Source: Jacaranda mimosifolia
Lineage: Eukaryota > Streptophyta > Magnoliopsida > Lamiales > Bignoniaceae
Direction: 5' to 3'
NCBI GenBank assembly: GCA_018894105.1
Contig: CM032117.1
Span: 1,949,501-2,013,500 of the forward strand
Length of the DNA: 64,000 nt
Of the stretch, positions 1 to 11,928 are shown piece by piece. Below the pieces are notes generated by a model. That model was not told where the DNA came from. It searched no databases and saw nothing but the letters and a program-made list of their open reading frames with translations. How positions within the stretch are numbered: position 1 is the first letter of the stretch; each line of letters opens with the position of its first letter. The position numbers and the translations under genes were made by a program.

Positions 1-1761
1 CAAAACTTATAAATAATTTATCCTTTCGTATGTACTTTGTTGATTCACTCATAACACTCTTTCTAGATATCCGTTTGACTCGATTCTTATGGAATTACAA
101 AGCTAAGAACGAGTGCTAAAACTATTATGTTGATGATACAGTCTAAATTGGCTAATATGAGAGAGGAAAATCGAGTTCAAGAGGCAGCAGTGGTGCGAAA
201 GCAGATTTCTAATGTTTAGGAAATTTTTTGATGTGACACTTGATTGTATCTAAGATATAACTTTTACTACAGGCCTCGGATGAAAGTGATTCAATATCCA
301 GTAAAGACCTAGAATATAGATCTACGATTCATATGTTGACCTTATTACCCCATTAAACCGAATCGAGTAGTAAAAGTTGTCACAATATTCTGTTCTAGGA
401 AAAATCAAAGTCCTGTATTTTCTATATTGCCACACCATAGTGTTTTAGCCGTAAATTTCTCCCTATGCATCGGATTAAAGTGATTTAAATGTCTGTAAAA
501 ACCTAAGATATAAATATTCAGTTCTTATGTTGAACATTATTCCAGATTCTATTGAAATCAAGTAGTAAAAGGTGTCACAATATTCTGTTCTAAGAAAATC
601 GAAGTCCTGTATTTCCAGACTTGACACATCTTAGTATTTTGATCGTAAATTTCTCTATATAACTTGGATTGAGGTGATTTATTCAGAATTAGAAACCTAA
701 GATAAATATATAAAATTCATATGTTGAATATATTTCCCAATTAAATCTAAATAATGTTGTAAAAGGCATCACAATACTCTGTTCTAGGAAAATCGAAGCC
801 CTGTATTTTCTGTCATGCCACACCTTTGTATTTTACTCATAACTTACTCACTAAGTATCGGATTGAAGTGATTCATGCGGGAATAGAAACCTAAGAAACA
901 TATGTAAAAATATTATGTTGATTATTTTACTTAATTCTATCGGGAAGAAGTATTAAAAGCGTCACCAATATCCCTTTTCGAAAAATCGAAGTCCTATATC
1001 TTCTGACTGGACACATCTTAGTATTTTGCACATAACTTACTTCATTTAAATCGGATTGTGGTAATTTAGGAGGCATTAGAAACCTAAGACACAGATCTAA
1101 AATTTTTGTGTTGATGATTTTTCTTAATGCGGATGAGAAGTACTAAAACTGTCACAATATCTGTTTTCGAGAAAATAAAAACCTAACAGCATCATTGAAA
1201 TTTGAATTTATCAAATATGAAGTCTACAAACTCATGAATTACCTCGTGTAATTTCTAATGCACTTCCAACAAATGCCGTCTCCTTTTCCTTTCCCCTCTG
1301 CCACAGCTGCTGTCCTTTTCCTTCTTTCCCTTTTTCCTCTTTCATTTACTATTAAATGTAATTAGGGTTTTGGTTTTAGGGACTATACTTATATGAAAGA
1401 AGTGGTTTAGTTCAAGTAGGACTCTAATAATAATCCTACTAGGACTAGGATATTTATCCTACTATAAATCTAATGTCTTTATCATTAATTCCTAGAATTC
1501 GATAATTCAACTCCTTGTATTAATTTAACATTAATTCAAGTAAAATTATAACTTATACTCCCCAAAATATAGAATATCTACAATATTAATTATCATTATT
1601 TGATCAAAAGATAAGTTAATATTATCTATATATTATATATCTAAATATATTGTTCTAAAAACATAGTACATGCCTTACTACAATTTTAATTGAAATAATA
1701 GATAGAACAAAAGAAGGTATAATAATCGATTGAATACGAAACAAAATTTTGGGGCATTACA
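1..1761 (+). mobile_element. 3' end of an LTR retrotransposon (probable Ty3/Gypsy LTR), truncated by the window edge
   Basis: The stretch ends with ttttggggcattaca at about 1747-1761. This is the usual 3' LTR terminus (…GGGGCATTACA, matching a TGTAATGCCCC start) of plant Ty3/Gypsy chromovirus-type elements. No matching 5' terminus lies in the window, so the element continues to the left. Upstream of the end are a pyrimidine-rich stretch (about 1270-1350), a block with repeated 'ctactaggacta'-like words and a run of AT-rich sequence, typical of LTR U3/R/U5. No gag or pol reading frame is present. The orientation follows from the CA end at 1760-1761. The family assignment is inference from the terminal motif alone; an unrelated repeat is possible. 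Confidence 0.55.
270..1175. repeat. Diverged tandem repeat, about 194-bp unit, four full units plus partial ends
   Basis: A module containing 'gtcacaatat…ctgttctaggaaaatcgaagtcctgtattttctg', then 'acacatcttagtattttg', 'cggattgaagtgattca' and 'agaaacctaaga' recurs with starts near 377, 571, 765, 959 and 1149. The spacings are 194, 194, 194 and 190 bp. The sequence from about 270 to 376 matches the second half of a unit, and a last partial unit follows 1149. Units differ by many substitutions, so the array is old. Similar strings (reaction to 'cggattgaagtgattc') occur in 3' non-coding parts of plant LTR retrotransposons, which fits its position inside the element above. Confidence 0.85.
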
Positions 1762-2915
1762 GGCTAAGTGCAGGAATATGTAAACAATATAGGGATAATT
1801 TTTTATCCTAATAAACCAATCAGATGAAGGAAACTTAATCTACCAAGCTAAGGGTAAGTACAAGCTGACAATGGCAAAAATTGTCCCAGTTGTAATTCCT
1901 TAGACGATGGCACATTGGGACAATCCTAACTAATAGCATATCTCATTTTTAAAAGACGAAAATATGTTAAAATCATCACAGAAAGAAGAAAGATATCCAA
2001 GGTATTGTTGAACCTTTTAACTGGAAACGTGAAATTTGACATATTAATGTTCTTAGAAGGGATTTCTCACAAGCATGAATAGAATTCTAGAAGCTGAAAA
2101 GCATCCACAAAGAAGCTATGCACAAGATATTTCTTACAAAAATGAAATATAAGGCGGACAACGAGAATCTCCTTTGATTCGGAGTGCAGCAAGCAAAATA
2201 TGGGGAAGTTTGAGATTGTAATCCATAAGGAAAAGATGAACAGATGAGACAAGAAATCATATTTATTTTTCAAATGGAAACCTTGATATCCTGTGAAGTT
2301 GTCCAAACTCTCAATAGATGCTCAAAAGCAGAGTTCAGAAGAGACCTGCAACAAATGCCTCATAACAATCCCAAGTAATCATCTATGGAAACTAAAAAAG
2401 CTAAGTCATGCAGAATTAGGCAGAAACAAGCAAACGGGTCATCAATCAACACCATGTTGCCAACAGGCCTCTGAGTAATGATAAGCATAATAAAAAATTA
2501 TTATAGCATGCTGTACCTGTTTCTTATCGCAGTAATGTCACTCGATGAAATCAAATGAAATGCAAAAAATTGGAATGAAATGAAGTATAAAGCATAGAGA
2601 ACCATATGCTTCTCATGCTCTTGTTCCCTGTCAAAGATCTTCAAATTATTTATCTTGCAAATCTCTAGACAGCCATTTAATTGAACAAAGAAATGCAACT
2701 TCACCACCGTTTTGGCATTGAATTTTAGTCAAGAGTTACGAAGTGGTGGTGGTGGGTGGGGTGGGGCTGTTAATAGAGTAAAGAAGAAACCACCATCAGC
2801 AAACACGTGACAGCAGTAAGCTGAACTGGTTCATCCAGATAATCCTGAGAATACGAGTCATATACTGGACAACATTGACTAGTGACAATGTGAGTTGAGT
2901 TACTTTGTAGCCAAA
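1762..2915. other. Intergenic, no supported gene
   Basis: Short open frames on both strands here show no recognisable domain and no splice-supported structure. A G-rich patch (ggtggtggtgggtggggtgggg) lies near 2742-2766. The region follows the LTR end and precedes, in coordinates, the decayed mannanase. It may include the lost 3' exons of that pseudogene, but I could not find the expected C-terminal motifs. Confidence 0.5.
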
Positions 2916-2919
2916 GTCT

Positions 2920-4150
2920 ATTTAGGAGATTCAAAACTCCGAAAAAACAACTGTCATACCCTGGAGGTTTTCGGCATCCTTAATGTGAGATTGTATCCAC
3001 AATTTTGTGAATTCAACATGGGCATCTGTATTCTGTAGATGACTGAGAAATCCTTTGCCAAAGTGCGCAGGTGTGTGTTAGACTTTATCTATTTGTGCCT
3101 TTCTTTTTGCCTGGTCTATGTGTGTGTATTTTGTGATCAAGGTTCTCACCAAGAATCTGGCTAGATGTGAACAGAAGCAAAATCAACCCCAAGAACTTGA
3201 TGATGCAGATTAAGCCAGTCCCAACTTGTTGAGGATAAGTATTTGGGCTATATTGAACTTCCTTAGGGGTTGAAGGGCTGTAAAAATCTTCAAGTCCAAT
3301 CTCCACAAAATGCTTTGGACCAGTGCTTTTCAAATAGACCGCCATTTCTTCTACCCAACCCCACAAATTCAATGCCACTTAATAGCATGCAGACCAGTTA
3401 TAGAGACTGATCGCAGAATTCTGTGCGATTTCAGCTTATTGCATTCAGGTTTGTTAGCTCTAGTTACTGAAGAAAGCAAACTCCAACTTACTTCCAGATG
3501 GATCTGAATCACAATGGGGCTCATTCATCAGTTCCCAAGCAAACACAGAAGGATCATTCTTCTTGGGTATGTTAGTTACAGTATTAACTCTGTTTAGTAC
3601 TCTGTATTGAGTAACTTTCCAATTCAAAAGAATCTTAAACTTTGAAGAAAGGAACTTACATTAACGCGGGCTTTTGATGGATGGATGAGAAATGAAGTCA
3701 TCATCAGAAGTCAAATTGAAGCCAGCAGCTTTACCCCATTTTACATACTATGATTTTCCCACCATATGCTTTCCATTTTTTAACTAAGGACAGTATGAGC
3801 CTTATTTTGTACTTTTTTGCTTCGTGTACAACAGCCTGAAATCAAATAAGTGTTATATATATAATCTTTAAATATTGTTGAATATTACTGTTTTAGTAAC
3901 ACTGATATAATAGGTACCTTGAAAGTTCTTCATCATAAATACAAGTAGATGTCTGAAGAGCTTGCCACTGACCATCAATGAAAGCCCAGGTCCTGCAAAC
4001 CGGTAGCCCTACAGCTGATGCCTGTTGAAATACCTCACTCAGCTTTGCTCTGGTTGATTGATCCACAGCAAAACTATCAATCAGTGAGTGTTGAACCCAT
4101 TAACAGCCGTTAACTGTAAATTGATTCCCATTTTTCTGCACCATAGTCTG
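2920..4150 (-). pseudogene. Mannan endo-1,4-beta-mannosidase pseudogene, exons 2-6 (GH5, MAN2/MAN6-like)
   Basis: Intact relatives are secreted GH5 enzymes that hydrolyse cell-wall mannan. Fragments in correct order, high to low coordinate: 4146-3919 (MVQKNGNQFTVNG, then [18 protein letters not shown] and DGQWQAL); 3832-3665 ([26 protein letters not shown]); about 3607-3492 ([24 protein letters not shown] with the acid/base Glu); about 3375-3150 (EEMAVYLKS, KHFVEIGLEDFY, then HQVLGVDFASVHI in another frame); 3035-2925 (KLWIQSHIKDAENLQGM, then VVFSEF with the nucleophile Glu followed at once by a stop). Damage seen directly: exon 2 has lost bases and carries a stop where NGFNTYWLM is expected; exon 3 has one extra base before YVKWG; exon 5 is frameshifted and has a stop in HIYPDSW. 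The C-terminal part is missing. Exon-intron structure is retained, so this is not a processed copy. Confidence 0.88.
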
Positions 4151-4511
4151 TAAAACTTTAATGCACTAACTATATCCATACAAAGATCCATCTACAAAAA
4201 AGTCTCTTGGGATCTATAAATTAATCTGTAAACCCTGTGAAGTTCAAAAAATTTTAGAAGAAAGAAATAGCTAAATCAGCATAGAACTAACAAGAATTCT
4301 ATCATTATCTCACAATTGGAAAGCGAAAAGAAGTAAGAATAAAAATAATAGCAAGAATCAAACAACTAGCCAAAAGAACAGAATTAAGGCTGAGAAAGTA
4401 CTTAATCTTGGTACTTGAAGAGAGGTAATTAAGAAACTTCATGGAAGATAATTATATTTTGAAGCCCAATATTATACATAAACAAGAGCTCGCATCATAG
4501 ACATAATTTAC

Positions 4512-4598
4512 CTTTCAGTCCCACTGAAAAATCTGATTGCTGCTTACTGTCATTATTGATGCAAACCACAGGAATAGTGTATATATTACCATGAGGTC
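4512..4598 (-). pseudogene. Single exon of SHOOT GRAVITROPISM 6-like HEAT-repeat protein, inside mannanase intron 1
   Basis: The exon reads GPHGNIYT then IPVVCINNDSKQQSDFSVGLK, with a clean acceptor (tttttgcag) and donor (AAG|gtaaat). From memory of the family, the string PVVCINNDSK..SDFSVGLK followed by an exon boundary is characteristic of the plant MROH-type HEAT protein SGR6, which acts in vacuolar and endomembrane dynamics in gravitropism. The other SGR6 exons of this window lie 14-19 kb away (19.0-24.0 kb), and this middle exon is the one missing there. It sits between the exon-1-like piece of mannanase (about 5.4-5.5 kb) and mannanase exon 2 (4.15 kb), so it is out of place. On its own it cannot be expressed as a functional protein. 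Confidence 0.8.
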
Positions 4599-5389
4599 CT
4601 GCAAAAATTATAACATATATATAAAGCCATGACATCTTTAAGATAATAAGTGGACAAGGTTGATAAATCCAATGAAAATTCAAAAAGCTACCTCAGCACT
4701 GACCTGGGAAGGAAAAGGCCAGATGGCATTTAACATATCTATATCACCAAATCTGTAGCAGACTTTTCAAAACTGAAAACAAGCACCTGTAGATGATGCT
4801 TACTTGAAAATATCTACTAGTCAGGCTACAAACAGATTAACATTCCAAAATATGAAGGTGGAAATTAGTAATATTATGGAATTTCTATCTAGATATCATG
4901 ATAGGCAGATGTCTCTCCATAAGCCAATTTTAACTTACTAATACTTACATGTGAAGCATAATAGCTAGTGTTTTTGCCATTGTCTTAAGAAAACCATTCT
5001 ACACAATTGCCATCAGAATATAGTCAACAGTCTATCGACTGCTAAAATTCTTCCTATTCAACTATTCCAATTAAATGATGATATGATCTAAAATCAAAGA
5101 AATCCAAATCTAACAACCTAGAAATATATATAAACATTCCAAATCGTCCACTTAGATATTATGATTAGTGAATACAATCCTCATGCTTCCATTGATGCTA
5201 TGTCAAGTAAAATAAGTATCTTTTGATATGTAAAATAAGGGGAAATCTTTTCCTAGTCATTTGACAAAAGGACCTAGACAACATCAGTCTGGAAACAGTA
5301 ATCCTGTTACCTGAAAGTAGAGAAACACTCTTAGCAGTATCCATCAAGTGATGCACCAATTCGTATTGATTTCTTGATTCATCAAGCCA

Positions 5390-5492
5390 TGGCAGCAGCT
5401 TGCTGGTATTCTGCATTCCCGGTATGTATGGTACAAGCAACAGCTTCAATCTTTTTTATAACAAACGTAGGCCGGAAAAAAAGTAGCTTCTT
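5390..5492 (-). pseudogene. Mannanase exon 1-like fragment (signal peptide region), copy 1
   Basis: On the minus strand the piece encodes a start resembling MKKLLF followed by IEAVACTIHTGNAEYQQAAA and then stops. It aligns by eye with the better kept copy at 11.95-12.06 kb (MKKLLFWIVLIIEMLEAVAT), which looks like a signal peptide of a secreted enzyme. Its position upstream of mannanase exon 2 supports the assignment. The frame after the signal peptide is lost. Confidence 0.55.
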
Positions 5493-5825
5493 GATACAAT
5501 AACTGTATTCAATTGTGGAAGTTTCATAAAGTAGAATTGTTTAGCAATAAACGAAAGCATTATATTTATAGTTTATCAGCATTTTCGAATCATCAAGGAA
5601 ACCAGATACTCCCTGTTCTCCAGGTAGCTGCAATTTGTATCCTAGTATGTTTCAAAGTTCATCCTAAACAGTTCCATAAAACAGATCCATGAAGCAAATA
5701 TCCAGGCAACAAGGAGGGGAGGATACAGAGACAGAGAGTCTGAGAAAGGTCTAAGAAAAGTTAAGAAAGCACTCAATTTAGAGAACAAAAAAAGGAATAA
5801 GAATGTCAATGGAACAGGTCTAACC

Positions 5826-6998
5826 TTGAAAGAGCCTCCCGTACACTATAAGGACTCAGAGGGAGGCCTTCAGCCTGAAAATTTAAAAAATTATATCTCT
5901 CAATGAAAAAAAGTTGAAAATTTATAACCACAATAAGAATGAATTCTGAACGTGAACACCAAATAACCTTCATGGCATGGATAAGCAAAGCAACCCCTCC
6001 ACAAGCACATGGAGATGACATTGATGTTCCATTTATAAACATGCGAGGTTGAAGAGTCCATGTGGGAACAGTAGTCCTGTCATCATTAGTGGCACTTGTA
6101 CAGACTCCAAGAACCCCATCAAGTGTTGGTCCTCGACTAGACCTACATCACTTTCAGCTAATGAGTTCAAATGCAAACAAGTACTAAATCGGCGGGCTGA
6201 CTACATAGAGATTTTCCTGCATGAAATTTAAGTTACAACTTACACATCCTTAACAGCAGACATTATACATTGAAATATAGTTGGAGATCAGAAAACATTA
6301 TACCAAATATGTTCAAGACCTTCAGGAGGAGCTTCAACTATGTTGTGGGCTCTTGCAGCCATTGTAAGAGAAACATATGCTCCAACTCCTATTATGCTTG
6401 ATGTTGTACCATCTGGTGCACCGTGCACCCACAGGCACAATGCCAGCCACTATTATCAGCGCTACTAATGAATATCAGCTGATGCTTGTTGACTACCTAC
6501 ACTCAAAGAAGTCATATAATGCGTACACAGGGCATGACCCAGAGCAATCCAACATGCCGTCCAAATAAAATGAATTGGATATCCTGCCTCATCCACTAAG
6601 GTAACAAAGCAACCATAAATCTGGAAGCAAAGTGGGTTCCCCATAACTCATGTTAATAAGATCACATCTAATAACAAACACAAATGCTGGGATGACAGAC
6701 TTAATGCTAAAAGCAAGATTAAGGATTGTTTTGTGTTTTGATAAAATTAGCACTAAAAATTGTACTTTCTGTTGTGCTGTAATTATCAGTAGAAGTAGTT
6801 TTGGCAAAAAAAAATTATATGAGTAAAACCAACCTCCACAGCCATTCTGAGTGCTTGAACCAAGCCTGTCGCTGTTCTGTTGAACCTAGTTGTGAATCTC
6901 CAATTTTGCAGGAAATCAACTGAGCCCCAGGGGCAAATCCATTTGACAGAGGCTCCTAAATGTTGATAACTTGTGGTAAAAATGCAAATATACAACAA
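5826..6998 (-). pseudogene. Tripeptidyl peptidase II (subtilisin-like, S8) pseudogene, catalytic-domain fragment
   Basis: TPP II is a giant cytosolic serine peptidase that removes tripeptides from peptides released by the proteasome. Pieces in order, high to low: about 6960-6836 (NGFAPGAQLISCKIGD, GSTE, then TATGLVQALRMAVE in a shifted frame); about 6700-6600 (CDLINMSYGEPTLLPD, then one extra base before the YG.FV.LV region); about 6475-6310 (LIFISSADNSG, then shifted GAPDGTTSSIIGVGAYV and VEAPPEGLEHIW with a gt donor); about 6160-5950 (SSRGPTLDGVLGVC, VPTWTLQPRMFINGTSMSSP with the catalytic Ser, ACGGVALLIHAMK); about 5875-5826 (AEGLPLSPYSVREAL). At least three frameshifts are visible. The catalytic Asp and His exons and the whole C-terminal two-thirds are absent. 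Introns are retained. Confidence 0.9.
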
Positions 6999-8030
6999 AA
7001 AATTGCTCCATGGTTTACTATAATGTCTATACTAGATTTACCTTTGGATGGCAGGTACATGTATTTTTAAATTAGGAACAGACTTGAAGGAAAGCAAGAT
7101 TCTGACTGTCTAAATTGTTATTGTGGTTTACCATTTGACCCTTGGGATTGGGATCTAATAAAATATGTTTCTATTCATTATTATAATTGCCTAACTTGGT
7201 TTTTAATTCCATATTTGACACCTCATGTTCTATTTTCACTTCACCTTAAGCAAGCAAGCACATGCAGGCAGCGATAGTTATAGCTAAGAATGCCTAGAGA
7301 AGGCAGCTTCCTTTTGATTGGGCTTAGCCAAATTCCTTTATGTAAATATCATATCAGAGAATGGTACAAGTAAGAGTCAAACAAATTTCAGATGCATAAA
7401 AGAAAAGAACACATACAAGGCCTGGAAAGGCACCACATAGCATTCTAAAAGTTTAGTTATAACTTTTTAAACTACTGAAGAAACTAAAAATTCAATCCTC
7501 ATGTATTATCAAGTTAAAGAAAACCAAAATTGTACTTATTTATGGCTAAAGATGTAGGCATCAAGACATATACATACCTATAACAAGTTAAATGATTGAA
7601 GTGAAACCTGAAATTCTGATCAACATGAAGCAAGCATGAGCACTCAAAGATGCTAAGCAACCAACTTTCCTGAAGTCTTTGACATAAGACTTGAAAGTAA
7701 TGAGATGGCTTTCAGCAATTTGCTCATCTTCATAGAAAGACGAAACAATATAAAAAACCTGTTCCGCAAGAGGTTAAGCAATATACACACAAGTCTCAGA
7801 TAGTCATAATAATGAACAGCAACCACTTTATGGTCATACCTTTTTAAAGCTCATTTCGTCAATAGAAAAGGGTAGCTAACAACTAATTATAGGGGCCCAG
7901 CAGTTGTTCTCAGTTTTCTTGGAATTTTTTATCTATGAGATCATAAATGGAGCAGCAACTTTAATAAATTACAAGAAGGTAACCTATTTTTAATTCCAAA
8001 ACCATACCCCGATGCTATATACTTAGTTAT
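6999..8030. other. Non-coding stretch within the fragment mosaic
   Basis: No gene is supported. The part 7430-7770 is homologous to 12500-12790 and more distantly to 13220-13460 (shared words such as 'tatggctaaagat.taggcatcaagacatat' and 'ttcctgaagtctttga'). In the 13.2-13.46 kb copy the minus strand has an exon-like frame (KRVASILECSNLFNAEQD), whose family I do not recognise. Confidence 0.5.
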
Positions 8031-8130
8031 CGAAAAGATCCTTTTGTAAAGCTGAAAAACAAGCTAAGCCACCGTTAGGTAGTGTCTCACACTTCGTTTG
8101 TGAGCACACTAATTTCCTAAATAAAGAACC
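8031..8130 (-). repeat. Exon-like repeat family 'P', copy 1 (degenerate)
   Basis: One of four related pieces (others near 9.6-9.72, 13.86-13.93 and 14.87-14.96 kb). The shared minus-strand sequence derives from something like E-E-D-x-A-L-x-N-G-G-L-A. That resembles the DAALGNGGLG motif of alpha-glucan phosphorylases, but the match is short and I give it little weight. This copy has lost the frame (stop codons on both sides of the motif). Confidence 0.4.
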
Positions 8131-9600
8131 AGGATAATTAGGAGCCAAATAAGGAGAGTAAAATTATAAACAAGTTCGCAAACAAACTGCTTCACTCCCA
8201 ATTCTGAGTTTATTATGTTGAAATGTATTCCTGTCAAGCTTTTCCTTTCTGACCTTTCATGATCTTGACAAACACACACCTTCCTATTTTCTCCACATTT
8301 GTTCCCCTGTTTCCCAACAGGTCCAAACACACAGCTCTCTTGATTCATAGAAAGAAAGAGGCCTTACCTAGAATTGAAGCCAAGGAGATTTAGAGAAGGC
8401 ACTAGGAAAGGGAGAGAGACTTGCATGCACGGAACCAAAAGCTATTCCTATGATTCTAGAAATTTTATTTGAAATTCTTGGACGACAGTTGCGATACAGG
8501 ATATTTAGGATTAGTATACAAATGTTTTAGTGTGTGAATGATTAGTTAGATAGAGAGAGATAGATGGGGAGAAAGAGAGAAACCTTTATTCAAGTTGATG
8601 CCCCAGAGAGTCTTTGGGAGAGAAACATGGCAACGAATATGTGCAATAGAAGACTATGAAGTAGGACCAACTTACCGAGATTTCCATTTTATAACTGCAC
8701 ATTTAGAATTGTTGGAGTAGCAACCTTACCAGAAAATTTATCAAAGTTATGATGGACATCTTGAAGCCAACAGGAGATCTTGTTCGGATGCGGCAAAAGT
8801 ATTCCAGCTCACCTCACAATTCTGTCCCATGAACAACAAGAGATATATAGCACAATGACTTAATGGGGACAACTAGAACTTTAGAGCAAAGAATGACTAT
8901 AAAAGAAAAATGTGCTATGTTTAACAACTAAGACTATCAATATATCCAAAATCCGTTTAAGTGATTTGTGCAAGTTGCAACAGAAATAAAATCCTAATTA
9001 AAAAGGGACTACTGATCGATACTAAAATAAAATTTACTCTTCTGTCTCAAACTGAAGGCATACTTACTGTTCTGGACAGTCTCAATTGATGGCGACATGT
9101 CCTCAGTTGATACACTTTTGCCCTTCCCCGCACTCCATCAAGAAAGTGAATTATCAGTACCATTCTTCAAAGTGTCAGGTCCCAGTTAAATTAAACATTT
9201 CAGTCTAGTGAATGCCCTCTATATGGGTGCCATTTTATAGAAGTGTTTCATCACCAAATATTCAAATTGATCCACCTCGGCTTTTGTATGTTGTAAAAGT
9301 TTCAGCTCTTCCTAGCTAAATCCCATGATGAGTCAACTAAGATCAGCTATTTCTGTTGACACAGACAGTCATAAAAATGAAGAATAAGTCGCTCGGAGGT
9401 GATACCATTTAAAGCTCATTTCATCAATAGAAACTGATGGCTAGAAACCAAGCAACAGAGCCCCAGCCCAGCATTTGATATCAGCTTTCTTGGGCCTATG
9501 GGTATAGGAGATTATAAGCGGAGCAGTAGCCTTACTAAATTACATTGATGCAACCTATTATCTGATCCAAATCCATACCTCAATGCTAGATAATCAATTT
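8131..9600. other. Non-coding stretch within the fragment mosaic
   Basis: I see no supported gene. GA-rich text near 8550-8585 and 8400-8420, and related text near 12.86-12.9, 15.1-15.32 kb, shows that this stretch is part of the same diverged duplicated family as its neighbours. Confidence 0.45.
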
Positions 9601-9722
9601 CTTGAAAAGATACATTTGCCAAACTGAAAAATAAGCTAAGCCACCATTACTGAGGGCAGTGTCTCCTTCTTCTGTGAATGCACTGATTTCCTGAATAAAG
9701 AACCAAGAACTAGGATGAGTAA
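9601..9722 (-). repeat. Exon-like repeat family 'P', copy 2 (best frame)
   Basis: After an acceptor-like tttattcag, the minus strand reads EISAFTEEGDTALSNGGLAY and then FSVWQM. It is the longest open version of the four-copy family. D-T-A-L-S-N-G-G-L recalls the glucan phosphorylase motif D-A-A-L-G-N-G-G-L, and the copy at 13.9 kb (EKAALGND.. after allowing one deleted base) is closer to it. No other phosphorylase exon is recognisable near by, so the identity stays open. Confidence 0.4.
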
Positions 9723-11049
9723 GGAGCCAAATAAGCAGAATAAGTTTCTTCACCAGAGGTTCCACGCCCAAAACAACCTTCCTCATTACCACCACCTCTT
9801 ACACCCCACATCACTTGTCCACCACAGTATCTCATACATCAAGGCCTTCTTCAATTTGCCAAGATCCTCAGAATTTTGGCCATTGAAATTGGTAATTTCT
9901 CCTTGAATTGAAACTTGAAAAACCTTTTAATTCTATTTCCAGCTCGAATTATGAATTAATATCATGGAGTCTATTGCTTGGTTGTTTTAGACTATAATGG
10001 TTGATGAGCTCTCACAATTATTACCACTATCGGCACAAGTGATTGGGCCTTGTGGGGGGTCTGAAGAAGTCTTAATTCATTTCAAATGGAGGGTAAATTG
10101 GTGCATCCTGGGGTTTAATTATGTTGAAAATTGACAAATGAGAAATAGGAAGTAGATCAAGTTAAGGTTAAGAGTGATTGTAGTGAGCATAATAGATAAC
10201 AGACAGTTTTATCAGATATTAGAATAAAACAAAGTAGTGGCTTTACAAATTTTACAAGCACATTGAAGTCTCGCTGATGCCTAATAAATCTTACAACTCA
10301 ACCATGAATGCATTTGCCATGTTTCTTTGCTTCCTCCATATTTATTTTCACTTCAACAAACTCCTCTTAGACAATGTCCCACTCAAGGCAGTAATTGCAT
10401 GCAATACCTATTGTTGGCATATTTCTAAAGCCTGTACTATATAACATTTTTGTCCAACAACAGTTGTTACCTAATAGAAAATCTTAGCGAAGCAATTCTA
10501 AAGCGAACCTCCCTCATTCATTGTGGGTTCTCTTACTTGTTCTAGTGGCTGGCTGTAAGCCCAATAATAGGGAAAGGGCAAAAAAATCTGCAATTTCTAA
10601 TAAGTACTTATTTCAAATTTTGAGATCATCTTAGAATGGAATTACTTATAAAAGAGCTCTTAGTGCATCCCCAGTCAGTCTTGCTTTGGACCACTTCTCC
10701 CACTAGATGGGACATCCTTGAAGCTAAAAAGAATCTTTTTAAATTGAATGAACCAGGAATACTTAATCGCAACATAGGAAAAAAAAACGAATCAAGCATA
10801 AATACTCAATTTATAGAAAAGTCTACCAAAAGAAAGGAAACTGAGGTATAGTATTTGCTAACTTACCTTAATACTATAGGTTTTGCTTGTAATTTTGGCT
10901 GCACATTTCACAGTTTAAGAACACACTTTACAACTTTGCCATCTGAATTTTGTCTGTCAAAAGGGAAAATTTTTATTCAAACTATTGTAATAACTTTGCA
11001 AGGCACGATAATGGCATTAAATAAAAGAGAATACGACATCATTTATCAG
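9723..11049. other. Intergenic or spacer, no supported gene
   Basis: Open frames at 10636-10851 and 10855-11061 on the plus strand show no domain, and their composition is that of AT-rich spacer. I see no transposon ends. Confidence 0.45.
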
Positions 11050-11894
11050 AATATCAATTAAAAAATATGTAAATCATTCATCATTCACCTGGAAAGGAGA
11101 AGGTCTGATGGCATTTAGCATATCTATATCACCAAATCTGTAGTAGACTTCTCAAAACTGAAAACGAGCACTTCAGGATGGTCCTTCCCTGAAAATATCT
11201 ACTAGCCAGGCTGCAAACATATTAACATTCCAAAATTTGAAAGAGAAATTCGTAATTATGGAATTTCTGTTGTGAATCATTATAGATGGAGGTCTCTCTA
11301 CAAGCCAAATTCAACTTACTAAGATTTACATGTGATGCACAAATTCCATTGTCCTAACAAAACCTTTTTACACAATTGTCATCAGGCTATGACTGCTAAC
11401 AGTCTTCCTTTTCAACTATTCCAATGAGAAGATGATATGATCTAAAATCAAAGCAATTCAAATCAAACAACCTAAAAAATATATAAACATTCCAAGCCGA
11501 CCATTTAGCTTTTATGATTAGTTAATAAAGTCATCAAGCTTCGATCAATGCTATGTCAATTAAATAATTGTCTTTAAAATGGTTAGTGGGGTCAGGATTC
11601 CTTGTTGAAGATGCCATGGTCACAAAAGAACAAATCATAAATGTTTAACAAGCAAAATTTATAACAATTGCTTAAATCCAATTATCAATAGAGCATAAAC
11701 TTTGTAAGTGGTGCAGGAGAATTGTACCATGTGAATTGTAATTTGTAACTAGGAAGATTTAAAGGGAATGGAGCATGTTTTCTTAGTAATTTGATACAAG
11801 ACATGCAGAATATCAAATCGCAACACTAATCTGGTCACGTGAAATTAGGGAAATGATCTTAGTTCATTAGCATCCACCAACTGATGTCACAATT

Positions 11895-11928
<34 letters not shown>

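Noticed and set aside
270..1175. CRISPR-like array
   Set aside because: The units are contiguous 194-bp tandem repeats without spacers, in plant DNA.
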